NCBI GenBank assembly: GCA_008921705.1
Contig: VFFE01009197.1
Coordinates: forward strand, 1,836,716-1,900,715
Length of the DNA stretch: 64,000 nt
Direction: 5' to 3'
Origin: Burhinus oedicnemus
Taxonomy: Eukaryota; Chordata; Aves; Charadriiformes; Burhinidae
In this document: positions 48,777-61,412 of the stretch, one piece after another
Layout of the letters: each line of letters opens with the position of its first letter
Position numbering within the stretch: the stretch's first letter is position 1
Notes under the pieces: generated by a model
The model's input: only the letters and a program-made list of their open reading frames with translations
Database searches by the model: none
Told to the model about the DNA's origin: nothing
Made by a program: the position numbers and the translations under genes

Positions 48777-51466
48777 AGTAGTCTACGTATGACAAGAGTA
48801 TGTTACATTTATAATCAGACAGATTGGCTACGTCTTCGTCTTGTCTCCATGCAATACAGTTCTGTTTTGTTTGATTTATAGAGCTTTGGCTCTCTATGAA
48901 TAATGTGGAAGCAATGAAGACCCAGATCCTGACAGTCCTTATTATGTCCGTGTATAACGTAGCTAACCTTACAGAACTGAGTGGAACATGTCCATCCTGA
49001 TGCACATCTTGCACCCTCTGTAAAAGTTAGTCTCACAAGTCAAACAGGATTGGCAGAATTGTGAGAAGCTGCACCACTTTCCTTCTTCATTCTTCTAAAT
49101 GAGCAGGAACTGCTAGGATGAGGGAAGCCATCAGTTTTCAGAGCTCTGCTGTGACTCTTCCAGTTGGCCTCCTGGGGAATGATTGCTTTCTCTTCATTGG
49201 CCTTTGCACTTCCGTGGTCCACAGTTGGTGAATGAATATCCCCTTCAGTTTACCTGTCTTTCTTACAATTCTGTAAATTTATTCATGTTCCCCACAGAGT
49301 TCTCCTTTGCAAATTGAAAAATCACAGGCTCTTCAGCTTTATCTACCTGAAAATCAGGTAATTAATCATGTAAGGTCCCTGTATGGTGCATAAAGACAAG
49401 CTCATATCTAGGGGGCAATCCATCCATCCTAAAACAAATTTTCAGTGACATTAGTTGCCCTCTGAAGTTTTACCCACTTCTCCACTGACTGTAGAAGCAG
49501 CTTCATCAGTGAGGTAACTTCTAGAAAACTGAAGTTAAACTGAACCTGTGATCTTTAGAGCATTTATATTCATGGTTCCCTTTGTTCTGTTCTTGTTCTT
49601 TGTACTAGAATACCCGAGATCACTGTATCACCAACTTGCTTTTAGAAGTGATTCTGCAAAGTTGTAGTACCTTTATATTGTTGGAAACCTGGTGGAAATC
49701 TTCCCTCTCCCAGCCTCCAAAATCACTCAGGTGGGTGTGAACGTCTGACTGGGCTGCCGAAGTGTTTAAAATCATTCTGGGGTGAGGCAAGGTTGTGCCA
49801 CAGGAAGGCTCTCTGCAGGTGCCTCTTTCTGCCGGACGACTGCACGTTAGCCCGACCTCGGAGGCTGCATTCATGGAAGCACTAACGGAGGAATTTGGAA
49901 AGCAGGAAGACCTCTCCTTTCACTGTGAAGGATATGCTGTGTTCCTAATCAGTTTGGGTTTACTTTTCTTGGTGGGTTGTTTGTTGGTTTGGTTTTTGTT
50001 TGTTTGTTTTAATACCAAATATCCTGTGATTTTGGGAGACTTTATCTTTTGCATATTAGTGACTTTGTCATCTTAATTTTTCTTGCCAGTCATGTGCTGG
50101 GCTGTGTATAACGAGCGGGGAGGGAGGGAGTATCAGCTCATTCTTCTTCTGTTGTATTAATGATTTCTTTCCTGTTCCATAAATCATCTTTACAGTTGTA
50201 GGATTTCTTCAGCTGGAAAATAAAATAGCTTCTTTCCCTTCCAGGAGAAAATTGACCAAAACATATATATATGTATTTTAATGCACCAAGACCAAACAAA
50301 CTGTGCTCATGAGTCAATACCACCTTCCTGGAGTATTGTTCATTGTAATGAAAATCAGGCTTAATTTACTGTTAGCGTGTTCAACAAAAACAAGATGTTG
50401 TGAAAGGAAAAGAAGTATTCTTGTTGTTTAAATTATATGCACCTGTATAGGGTAACATATAAAATATATTCAATCAGCATTTTACGTTCGTAGGAATACC
50501 TGTATGTACATAATTTAATGCAAAAATAACACTCTTATCAGTTGATTGCTCTGGATTCTCTCGTCAGCATCAGAGGAATACCTGGGTGTGGCTTGACATG
50601 AAAAGCAAAGTTTACATCAATGTTTTCAATTCCCCAAAATTTTATATGAGAATATGGGGCTAGCTTACTTTTCAGTATACTTGAAAGGAGCTGCCTTTTT
50701 CTTATAAATGTTGGAGAAGTCTGGTTGATTTCTTCAGTGATGAGACCTGTTTGCTTCTGGGCAACAGTTAAAATTTCCATTTTGTTAGCTATCTTAAAAA
50801 ACATAATATGTTCCCCATTAGAACAAAGCCACATTTTGTAGTATCAGTGTTTCTGGATTGCTGAGATTTCTGATTTTGAATGTTCTGCCTTTCGTTGCAA
50901 GTTATCATGGGTTTACTTATATTTGTTGATGATCAATAACTTAAAATTTTCAGGAGTATGGGTTGCATATTTACACAGCAGACCATACTAGCTTCCTGTG
51001 GTAATAGCAAATGTAATGTATAACTTACAAAGTAAACAAGACTTGCTCTTCTAAATCATTCTGGTTTGTAGGGTAAATATGGTACAGAACCACAAATGAT
51101 TATGAACACAAGAACTCCACGTGTGCATCTGAGGGCAGACATTGTCTAAATGTATTTAGACATATAGCAAACTGTGATCACTGAGTACGTCAGTTTGAGA
51201 TTCCATACAATATACAGAAAAAAACATTTCTCCTATATCCAGGAATTTATCCTCCAAATTAAGGTTACATCTTGGAGAATTTGGATCTGGTCCAAAGCTA
51301 CTGAAATCAATGGAAGGAGTTCAGGATTCCACATGTGCAGCAGACAAAAGGATTGTCCATTGCTTTCGCCTTTCTTGGAGAGCAAAAACATGCTGGGGAG
51401 TACAAGAAATATGTGTATTTATATGTTTCTATATCTGTTTATGTTGAAACCTGTCAGCAGGGATTC

Positions 51467-51862
51467 ATAGAATCACAGAATGGATTGGAAGGGACCTTAA
51501 AGATCCTCTAGTTCCAACGCCCCTGCCATGGGCAAGGACACCTCCCACTAGACCAGGTTGCTCAAAGGCCCCATCCAACCTGGCCTTGAACACCTCCAGA
51601 GACGGGGCATCCACAACTTCCCTGGGCAACCTGTTCCAGTGCCTCACCACCCTCAGAGTGAAAAATTTCTTCCCGAGATCTAATCTAAATCTCCCCTCTT
51701 CCACTTGGAAGCCACTACCCCTCGTCCTATCACTACATGCCCTTGTAAAAAGTCCCTCTCCAGCTTTCTTGTAGGCCCCTTTCAGATACTGGAAGGCTAC
51801 TCTAAGGTCTCCGTGAAGCCTTCTCTTCTCCAGGCTGAACAACCCCAACTCTGTCAGCCTAA
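51467..51862 (-). mobile_element. CR1 LINE 3' fragment
   Basis: A 5'-truncated CR1 retrotransposon read on the minus strand. Its 3' end (51467-51483) carries CATAGAATC/ACAGAATG, the reverse complement of the ATTCTATG-type octamer tail. The minus-strand frame 51848-51465 is open for 127 codons and has the C-terminal ORF2 signature of CR1. It begins GLFSLEKRR, then has [21 protein letters not shown] and EVFKARLDG in the usual order. Only the segment beyond the reverse-transcriptase palm remains, with no endonuclease or FADD motif, so it cannot move on its own. The unbroken frame suggests a fairly young copy. Its 5' end points towards the LTR at 51970 and the second CR1 beyond it. Confidence 0.95.
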
Positions 51863-51969
51863 ATTAATTAATACTAGATATTTTGTTTTTATGAGATTCA
51901 AAGTATCAGTCAGTGTGTTCATTTCATGACAGCCTCTAAATAGCTATAAATCTATTTCAGCTTGATTAT
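51863..51969. other. unique spacer between CR1 and LTR
   Basis: About 107 bp of AT-rich non-repetitive sequence separating the minus-strand CR1 from the LTR. Its last five bases (ATTAT, 51965-51969) are the left target duplication of the LTR. Confidence 0.6.
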
Positions 51970-52690
51970 TGTCATGGTTTGGGCCAAATTGGCCCAATCA
52001 GGCAGAATGACAGATGCTCTCTCTCTCCTGCTCTGCTTTGAAGGGAGGCAGGAGAGAGAGAGAAAAAGAGACTTAAGAGTTTGGAAGGAACTAAACTACT
52101 TTAATGAAATATTAATAATAAAAAGAAAGTAATGAAATATATACAAAACTGTATCAAGCTCCCAGAATGACAATCACGTCACCAGCAGGCACTGAGGAAG
52201 TCCCAGACTGGACTCAGTGATGGACGGGAACTGCATTCTGGATCTGGATTCAGGATTGGGATCAAAGGCAGACGCAGAAACAGAGTCCTCCTCGGCCGCC
52301 GGCCATTGAAGAAGAGAGGGCTGACCCTTTGATCCCTCAGCTTTTATACTGAGCATGAGGCAGATGGGATGGAATACCTTGTTGGTCAGTTTTGGGTCAC
52401 CTGTCCTCTCTGCTCCTCCCCGCAGGTGTGACCCCTCTATGCTTTCCCGCTTCCAACCCTCCAATGGGGCAAATAACAAAGTTGGCTGGCCTCGGTCGTT
52501 ATAGCAATGAGGATAAGCAAGAGCTTCTCTGCATCCCATTCCTTGGCATCAACTATAAACATCAGTCTTATCACTTAGAGAGAGAACAGTTTCTGCACAG
52601 CATGCTGTTAATTTCAGCAGTTAGAAGAGGCCTAGCTAAAAAGTAATGTTACTGAACAAAATTGGTCCTGTTTTACCTCTAACCAGGACA
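51970..52690 (-). mobile_element. solo LTR, ERVL-like, family A copy 2
   Basis: A 721-bp solo LTR matching 1247-1966 end to end, in the same (minus) orientation, about 93-95% identical by eye with a few short indels (for instance in the AT-rich run near 52115-52130). It starts TGTCATGG and ends AACCAGGACA. The flanks ATTAT (51965-51969) and ATTGT (52691-52695) are a 5-bp target duplication with one A/G difference. No internal retroviral sequence is present. It sits immediately upstream of a plus-strand CR1, so one element may have inserted at or near the border of the other. It and the copy at 1247 form direct repeats about 50.7 kb apart. Confidence 0.9.
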
Positions 52691-52738
52691 ATTGTAAATG
52701 AATTTGAGCCAGGGAGAATCTTCACCCCTTATTGGATG
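52691..52738. other. junction between LTR and CR1
   Basis: Forty-eight bases starting with the right target duplication. I cannot tell whether they are unique DNA or a diverged part of the CR1. From about 52740 the sequence is clearly CR1. Confidence 0.4.
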
Positions 52739-54464
52739 CGGAGGGGAAGATTGTCAACAAGGATGAGGAGAAGGCTGAGGTACTTAGTGCCTTATTTGCC
52801 TCAGTCTTTAACAGTAAGACCAGTCATCCTCAGGGTATTCAGCCCCCTGAGCTGGAAGACAGGGATGGAGAGCAGAATAAACCCCCTGTAATCTAAGAGG
52901 AAGCAGTTAGTGACCTGCTACACCAACTGGACAGCCACAAGTCCATGGGCCGATGGGATCCACCCGAGAGTGCTGCGGGAGCTGGCGGAGGAGCTTGCCA
53001 AGCCACTCTCCATCATTTATCAGTGGTCCTGGTCAACAGGGGAGGTCCCAGAGGACTGGAGGCTTGCCAGCGTGACACCCATCTACAAGAAGGGCAGGAA
53101 GGAGGATCCAGGCAACTATAGGCCTGTCAGCCTGATCTCGGTACCAGGAAAGATCATGGAACGGTTCATCCAGAGCGCACTCACGCGGCATGTGAAGGAC
53201 AACCAGGGGATCAGGCCCAGCCAGCACGGGTTCATGAAAGGCGGGTCCTGTTTGACCAACCTGATCTCCTTTTATGACAGGTGACCCGCCTGGTGGATGA
53301 AGGAAAGGCTGTGGATGTTGTCTACTTGGACTTTAGTAAGGCCTTTGACACAGTTTCCCACAGCATTCTGCTTAGAGAAGCTGGCAGCCCGTGGCTTAGA
53401 CAGGTGTACTCTTTGCTGGATTAAAAACTGGCTGGATGGCTGAGCCCAGAGAGTTGTGGTGAACGGCATTAAATCCAGTTGGTGGCAGGTCTCAAGCGGT
53501 GTTCCTCAGGGCTCAGTTTTGGGACCAGCCTTGTTTAATATCTTTATTGATGATCTAGATGAGGGGATTGAGTGCACCCTCAGTAAGTTTGCAGATGACA
53601 CCAACTTAAGCGGGAGTGTTGATCTGCTTGAGGGTAGGAAGGCTCTGCAGAGAGATCTGGGCAGTCTGGATCGATGGGCTGAAGCCAACTGCATGAGGTT
53701 TAACAAGGCCAAGTGCTGGGTCCTGCACTTGGGTCACAACACCCCCAGGCAGTGCTACAGGCTTGGGAAGGAGTGGCTGGAAAGCTGCCAGGCAGAAAAG
53801 GATCTGGGGGTCCTGGCAGACAGATGGCTGAACGTGAGCCAGCAGTGCGCCCAGGTAGCCAAGAAGGCCAATGGCATCTTGACCTGTATCAAGAGTAGTG
53901 TGGCCAGCAGGAGTAGGGAAGTGATCGTGCCCCTGTACTCAGCGCTGGTGAGGCTGCAGCTTGAGTACTGTGTCCAGTTTTGGGCGCCACAGTATAGGAG
54001 GGACATTGAGGTGCTGGAGCATGTCCAGAGAAGGGCAACAAAGCTGGTGAGGGGTCTTATGAGGAGCGGCTGAGGGAATTAGGATTGTTTATTTTGGAGA
54101 AGAGAAGGCTGAGGGGAGCCCTTATTGCTCTCTACAACTACCTGAAAGGAGGTTGTAGTGAGATGGGAGCTGATCTCTTCTCCCAAGTAACTAGCGATAG
54201 GACAAGAGGAAACGGGTTCAAGTTGTGCCAGGGGAGGTTTAGGCTGGACATTAGGAAAAAATTTTTTCACTGCAAGAGTTATCAAACATTGGAACAGGCT
54301 GCCCAGGGAGGTGGTTGAGTCACCATCCCTAGATATGTTTAAAAGTTGTGTAGATGTGGTGCTTGGAGACATGATTTAGTGGCAGCCCTGGTAGAGTAGG
54401 GTCAGTTGTTGGACTAGATGATCTTAAAGGTCTTTTCCAACCTAAATGATTCTATGATTCTATG
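52739..54464 (+). mobile_element. CR1 LINE, 5'-truncated, dead
   Basis: About 1.7 kb of CR1 retrotransposon with the reverse-transcriptase part of ORF2 and the complete 3' end. The tail ATTCTATGATTCTATG (54449-54464) is the CR1 octamer, two copies. The 5' end is missing, including ORF1 and the endonuclease. It differs in sequence from the minus-strand CR1 at 51467 and looks like another, older subfamily. The body has several frameshifts and at least one stop, so it encodes no active protein. Confidence 0.95.
52880..54318 (+). pseudogene. CR1 ORF2 reverse transcriptase, broken
   Basis: A remnant of the CR1 reverse transcriptase, which copies the element's RNA at a nicked target. In order: the DGIHPRVLRELAEELAKPL segment, NYRPVSL (about 53114-53134), SQHGF (about 53221), DFSKAFDTVSH (about 53329-53361), [11 protein letters not shown] (about 53495-53527) and the catalytic FADD at 53588-53599. 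Then come the thumb region and the C-terminal part, including SDRTRGNGF (about 54195). Breaks seen: frameshifts near 52948, at about 53278 and about 53372, an in-frame TGA at 53441-53443 (probably CGA to TGA by CpG decay), and a deletion with frameshift near 54055-54065. Open pieces are 52910-53284, 53456-54073 and 54085-54318. The catalytic motif survives but the frame does not. Confidence 0.92.
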
Positions 54465-57400
54465 AATTTGCTGCCCAGAAGAGAAAAGGTCTCATCACTG
54501 AAGAAGTGAACCAGACTTTCTCCAACATGTAGTACAATGCCTCCTCTGTAACACTTCTCTAGATACTAATCTTCAGTAAGTAAGGTAGCATTACTGCCCT
54601 TGGCATCTTTTGAAGGATAAACAGGGCTCAAAGCACGATCCGTCCAGATCATCTCAGGCAGAGTACCAGATGTCTGTCTGTAGGAGCTACACATCTTCCT
54701 GGCCAGCATCAAGTTTAGCTCATACAATTGTGTGCTGCAGCAGATAAAATAAAAGGTCCCAGGCAGTGAGTGTGTTCTGGGTGCATGGGACCCCGACCTA
54801 CTTGCCCCATCACCTTGAGGACTCACTAGCCTCTGCGAAGCAAAGCCTTCCCCAGCCTCATGCCCAGCCAGTGAGGCTCAGGACAGTTTACTTTCCAAAA
54901 CTAGCAGTCACACAGCAGCTTTCAACTTCTCTTACACAACTCTTCACAGTCTTTGAGGATCAGTGAAGAATTAAAACAGGGTGGAAGATGGGAGGTATTG
55001 CAAGGGTAACTTCTATTAGTTACATCTGGCATTATTGTTGTCTCTGAATGATAGGCTCTGAGAGGAAATAGCAGAGCAGGCATCTTTTCACATTTTGGTA
55101 TCCAACAAACCAAATTAATTCCATTATCTTTTACGGAAAGTTTGTGCAGGAACAGTTTTGATTGATGGATTACATCTGTGGCTGCTGACTGATTAGCAGC
55201 ATGATAGATGTAGCTTCATTTACAGGGATTTGCTTTCATTCATGAGGGAAAATTGAAGGTTTCTTTCCAGCACATTTTTTGCATTAGAACTTTTCAAAGT
55301 GCTCAACAAATGGTAGGCTTTGATTTCCATTTGTTTAATGCCTGTGGTAATTAACATTTCTGTGAGAACATTTTAACCAAATGTTCTAGCTTCTCCTCCA
55401 TTAAAATAATAATTTTTTGCTTTAGCTAAAGAATTTAATTGGTATATGTAATAACCCTGATATGGGATTTCTTTTGTCACCATATGAGAGGAAATTGTTC
55501 CTGAGGAATGATCATTGTTGCTTTTTCTGGACTTCATTTTATAATTGGCAATATGCCTCATGGTACATCCAGTCCACTTACTACAGATATGCTCTGTCTG
55601 CAGTCCATTGTCTCATGGCATGGGTGGGGAGGGGGCATGTATGTGAGTGCTGAATTAAATCTGAGTTCCTCTTCTTCATACCAAAAAATATCTGGGCAGA
55701 TACTCAACCAGATTAATTACCTGAACACTTTTCAATGCAGAATTACAAGGCTGGATCCTTAACCCAGCCTGTCTTCATGGAGTTGATTTCTAAACCCTAT
55801 CTCCTCCTTCATGGCTTGTAGAAAACCATAGGATTGGGAAACCAAGAAATGGGGTGAGCGGTGGCAGAGCAAAGGAGATGACTATTTAGTGATACTGGTA
55901 CCAGTTTCTGTTGGCAGGTGGATCCCCCCTTACATTTTTTACACGTCTATTTCATCCTGTCCATGGTTCTTGTGTGCAGGTTCAGGCACAGACTGATCTC
56001 TAGCAGTAGAGGTCCTATGCAACCTGTCCTGCAGTGAAGCTTGAAGGTTTTGGTTCATGCCAGGCTTACTCCAGATAAGCCTTATAGGTAGAAGTAGTGG
56101 CCAGGAGAGTTGTTTCTTCTTGCACTGGTGATTCTTGTCCCTTCCTTCTAACGGGAAGATTGTCTGTTCAGATTAGAGCACAGCAAACTCACAATCGCTG
56201 TCAAGGGCGGAACTAGCAAATCTGGGATGATTCCAGCAGTAATGACATGCTGAGGGCTACGCAGAGGGCTGAAAATTTTGTAAATGAAAAATTCTGAGAA
56301 CAGGTACTGTATTGAAGAAAATTCAATGCCAGTGACTCAAGACAGAGGTATTTCCTTGAAGAATGAGGTGGAGCTACGGTGTGCTTGTGACGGGTAAATC
56401 TGAGCTAGGACTTTATCCACCAGATACAATAAGCTATGGAGTCTTCCTTCTACAGTTTTTCCCCCCAGACTTAATCCAGAGGAATAGGGCAGATCATGCC
56501 TTCCCTGTATGGATCAATGACAGCGATGGCCTTGTGTGCTGTCTCTAAGTGTTGTTTAAGAGCCAGAGCACAGGCAGGACAGTGGGTGTGCAGAAGTTCA
56601 CCTACTGTCATGTGAGTCTCAGCTAGGTGCGTTCTGCAGCTGAGAGAGCGAAAGATGTATTTTCTCAGCTGCGGAGCAGAGTACTGCTAATGAAAGGAGT
56701 TGGTTTGTTGTTACAGTTGGTTACTGCGAGCACGTTTACTCTCTTGAGGGACAGAATTGGATCCTGTTGAGTCATAAAGCAGAAGAGTTTGATCTTCAGT
56801 TCTTCTGGGATTTTTGCTACGTTGTGAAAAGTCATTTTGCCTTTTGAGGGGAACATGTCAAGATTCACAGCCTACTCCTAGGGAAATCCTGATTGTAGGC
56901 AGCAACTGTATGTATTGTGGATCAAAAGAGGTACGTTGACAGAGCTCTGTATAAAAGTCATGGAGAAACTGTGAACCAAATTAGTAAAAGACTATAAAAT
57001 GTTTACTGTAGAGTACATGTTATTTTCACTTCATCAGCAGATAGAATTTCACTACTAATCATGACAATGACAAGGCCGGGACATATTTACTGAAAAATTA
57101 TTTACTATGAAATTACCGTATTGACATTTTGTTTTGACACTCATTTGGAATTAATTGGCAGACTGAAGCAAACCCCTCTGAGTTACTCTGGAGAGTCTCA
57201 AGTTCTTCTGTTCTGAGGTTGAAGTTCAGGCGATGGAGGAACTGCCACTCCTCTGTCTGGTGAGCAGTTTTGCCTCACAGGTGGACTGTGGAAAACTGTT
57301 GCAGTTCCCTTCAGTCTTCCTTCAATGAAAACACTTGTTAATTATTTCCAAATTGGCACATGGCAGTGCACAGGGCAGGAAAGGCCACTTGCTAAGCTGT

Positions 57401-60400
57401 CAGTTAATAGTAGGCTTTATTTTGCCTAATTTGTATTTTAGGGTGGGGGTGGGGAAATCTTTGTTTTCAGCTGTTCCAAAAGTGCTGCCTGAAATAGGTG
57501 GATAGTATCCAGATGTGCTTCTCTTTAATGCCCAGATGGTCCAACCAACATGTTTCCCAACAAAAGGAGAAGACCTGTGTTACTGACGGTCACTGTTTAG
57601 GGCAGTGGGGTTCAAAGTGCTGGCAGGACTCATGCATAATGGAAGACTGGATTGAGAAAACAAACAAACGCAAAGCTTGAATCTGTTGCTTACAGAAAGT
57701 TCTAAGTAGCATCATAGTCATTTCATTGAGGAAGGAAGAAATGGGGAGAGGGGATCACAGAGGGAGTAGAAATGAGATGCTCAGATTTTGCATGCCACTG
57801 TCCTTGAGGTTGCAGCTGGTTTTTTTCCTTGGTGAGAGTCAGCAGCAGCCCCGCAAATATGTGAGCTCAGTGAAACACCTGGAAGGGGCAGAGGACTGGA
57901 GTACTCTGGAGGATGATTAGGGAAAGAAAGGAGGAGAGGGAGAAACGTAAGCCGGAACCTTTTTTGGGGAGCATGGCTATGACACTGTACGGGGGTATGT
58001 TCTGCTTGAGTTTCTTATGGTTTCCCGCAAAAAACTATCTAAATAATGGGGAACATCACGAAAACTAGGGATTTGTTCTTCCTGAGAGGGAAGGTAAGAG
58101 TGCAGATCTTAAAGTAAATGAGAAAAAATTCTTCCCTTCGCTCCTCAGAGCAGCTTCTGGTATTTACAGTGTTCATCTGAGCCCAGAGCACTGAACCATT
58201 GCTGGTGATGGCATCTGGGACATGGCCATCACTGGAGCTGTGCTGCCACATCTCCCAAGGCTGTCTCCACGTGTGTGTGGCTGCTCGAGGTGCTGTGGAG
58301 CTGAGGGACACGCTCTGCCTGCCTGCTGCCAAAAGAGCTCTCTCTGTGCAAATTAGTTCATAACTTATGAGCTTTGACAAGTTTTTGTTGGCTGTGCCTT
58401 GGGAAATGTTTTTGAATGGCTGTTGCTGAGTTTGCTTTAATCTTTTCCCAGATTTTTTTGGCTGTCATGGAAATAGCTGGATTATTTAATTGTGTTTTTT
58501 GAGGTGCATATATAGTCACCTGAAACTTGGTGATGTAAAAAAAAAAAAAAAGAAAAAAGTGTATCAATAACAAACCCATTTATTTTCACTAAAAAGAGAG
58601 ACAGGCTCCTTCTGCAGAAGAGCTGCATGACCCTGGCCCAGCTGCAAGTACATGCTGAGCCTCCTGTGCATGGACACTGCACTTGCATCGTCCTGAGGGA
58701 AACGGAATCTTAATTGGTTTGTCAGACTCCATGGCAGTGCAGTTGGCATGTTTCAGCTGCTCTGGTCCCCCTGTCCGTGCACAGCCCCTTTGCTGAGCTC
58801 TCCATTGCCAGCGTGTCAGAGCTGGGACGAGGACCAGCCACGAGCACTGGGCGGGGCGGTTTTTCGGTTCGCCTCCTTTCCCCCATGTGAGTCGTTTCTC
58901 TCCCGCTCCTCTGCAGCTGCCGTCCTCCCACTGAGTCACTTTGGATCTGCTGCAGTGGTGACTCCCAATGACACAGAATTTCAGTCTTCAGTGAGCCAAG
59001 TACCTGCCCTGATATTTTGGGCTGGTCTGGGGCGAGGGGGAACACTGACACAATAGACCCAAGACATGATTCTCCCCTCCTCAGCTCTGCCCTGTCATTC
59101 ACATGGAAAAAGACTGCCTTCACTCTCCAGGACTTCAAAAATGGCTTCAAAAGCTGCAAATTCTGGAAGAATACGTCCCAGAGCTGCCTGGTCACTGTTG
59201 CTAATGCTTGTCTACGTCAGCTGAAATACCTTGGGCGATGCTTTTCCATTACTGCAGCGTGTCAGATTCCTGTTTGGATTTGAGTGTGGGGAATGTCCTG
59301 GAGAGCTTTGAGCATCTCTGCCCGGGGGCGCTTCTTCTGGGAAGGGAGGTCTTATCGGAGCCGCTCTTGGGAAACTGTGTGAGTTTTGATCCTGTGCTGC
59401 TTGCTCCTTGTTTGTCCCACTCTTGAGTTCTCTGTTGAATTAAGTAATGATCCTCCTGACTCCCACATGTCCATTTTTTCAGCTTTTCCATGAAAAGGGG
59501 GTTAAGAGTAACTGATTTCTTATTGAAAATAAAGCTGAGGAAAACCGCCTGCAAAAGCTATGACTTCTGAAAACGTGCTGATTTTGCCAAGAACTGGAGT
59601 GTTGACAACACTGAAGTGACTAAGCATCTCGTGCTTTACTTTCGATAAGAAAAAACAGCTCATTGAATTTGGATTTACACTGGGGTTTATCCTGCCCCTC
59701 TTCTTTCTCCCTGACCCAGGTGCCCCAAATGAGAAGGCTGGCTTCAGCTCCTCTGCAGTTCCGTTAATTAGCAGGCAGAAATGACTGGCTCTGTGCACTG
59801 TATATTGCGTAAGAGCAGTAAAGGAAAACCTTCTCCACTTTTCATTCATCTGTCTGGTGAATAGCACTTTAGTTACCTCTGCTAGCGAGATGGGCTGGGA
59901 GCAGCCAGCAGCAGTCCCTTCCAGCGGTTGGTGAGATCACAAGTTTCCGGATTGAGAGGGTGTGAAAGGAAGAGCTAATCCACTGACTGGCACAGCCGAG
60001 TCAGGAGTTACCGGGCTTAGGGGGTTTTGTGTTTTTCATACAAGAAAGACCTCTCACAAATTTCCATTTTCTCTTGCATTTAAAAGGGATTGTTTTTAAA
60101 TTGATATTTCCTTCCGTCCCCTCCCTTCTTCCTCCCTTAGTCTAAACTATGACCGCAGCCATTTAAGACTGCTGGCAGCTGCCGCAAACCAGAGAGGTCT
60201 GGCTGGGGAGAAGTGCTAAAATACAGACTGGTGAAATATGTTAGCCTTGTTCTTCAGCACGGGTGTACACGTGCACTTCAGCCTACTACTGTGCTTTTAG
60301 CAGGGCTTTCACCAATGTGACAGAGATTCAACATCACAGACCAGGGCTGTGTTTGATCCCTGGTCATGTACAGCCTAAGCCCAGAGAGCCAGTTCAGACT

Positions 60401-61206
60401 GGGTAGCACTGGGAGACCAGGAAAGTGGTTCACAGCAACTCTGGGTATTGGTGAACTTGCTTTGCGCACAGGTGGTGAGTGCCACTACTGCATTTGCTTT
60501 CCAACAGCTTAGTGCACAGACAGGCTTCTCTCTTTGTATGAGTGAAACCTGGGTGTAGCTTAATGGACGAACGAAGTGACTAACCCCTGCGGTTGCACCC
60601 GGCAGGGAGTGTGCTCCCAGTGCCTGACGCAGGAGGATCGCACAGCTCTCTGCCTGCCGCCTTCTACTTTCACATCAGGCTTGTGTCTAGCCCTGCACAG
60701 TGTTCAAAAGGAGATGTATATCAAAACAGCATTTCTATTTTTACTATTCTTGCAAAGGGCAATTTAGTGAGGAATTGAGAGGTAGAATGGAGAAAAAAAT
60801 TGTCCCATCTAAACCTGTTTGCAGGGATCTGCAGCTGGTTAAATCGCAGGTACATCTTCAAAGCTGGAAGTCAGTGGGTTCTCATGCAGGTGTTGTCCTC
60901 TGCAGTGGGCTGAATTTATTCTATTTATTGCTTCTGTTTATAAAGGTCTGCCTCTTTATTCAGTGAATGTTTGAAAGAATGCCGTTGATCTGCAGTATCT
61001 CTTCCACACATGCACACCTTCTGCAGTTATTCTGCCGTCTCTGGGGCAACCTTCACACAGAAAGATGGTGTTCATGTGAAGTCTTTGGAGGAAAGTGCCT
61101 CCTGTCACCTCTGCTTACCTATAATAAGCTTTCTGGTTCAGCACTGAAATGAAACCATCTGGAAAAAGAATCTCCCAATAAAGTACTCCTCTTAATTTAA
61201 AGAAGT

Positions 61207-61225
61207 TGCACATTTAAAATGTGCA
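61207..61225. repeat. 19-bp palindrome with single-base centre
   Basis: TGCACATTT (61207-61215), one A, then AAATGTGCA (61217-61225), a perfect inverted repeat. With a small internal loop the arms extend through AGAA (61201-61204) and TTCT. It could act as a dyad binding site or form a cruciform. Confidence 0.85.
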
Positions 61226-61369
61226 GTTCTTCTGTGGGAACACACTGGTTTCATCAACGTTTTCAAGTAACACAGCTGAACTGTTTTAATCAAGTCAACA
61301 TTCTTCCTTTCGACTTTGTGTTATGGCTTTGATTGAAGTAAATCACTCTGAGTATATTGTTTTGCAGAA

Positions 61370-61412
61370 ATGTCAGAATTTATAACTTTTTGGCCCCAAA
61401 TGGAATTGAAGT
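61370..61412 (+). other. candidate 43-nt exon, low confidence
   Basis: The segment follows GTTTTGCAG and precedes GAA|GTAAGC, giving about 43 nt with two of three frames open. A second segment about 80 bp on, between TTTTTCAG (about 61481) and CAG|GTACTG (about 61542), is also open for 20 codons. Both lie in one 69-codon frame (61357-61566). The peptide matches nothing I know. Chance is a fair explanation. Confidence 0.12.

Larger units (their letters stand above)
35541..51466. other. unique DNA, possibly intron 1, no exon recognised
   Basis: About 16 kb without a recognisable coding exon. If the donor at 35313 is used, much of this is probably intron. 43950-44400 and 46000-46300 are G+C-rich. 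36540-36860, 41030-41330 and 50340-50520 are AT-rich. Simple runs occur at 41020-41061 (A and T), 43610-43626 (T), 47771-47785 (T), 47996-48012 (GT) and 49970-50010 (GTTT-like). Confidence 0.5.
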
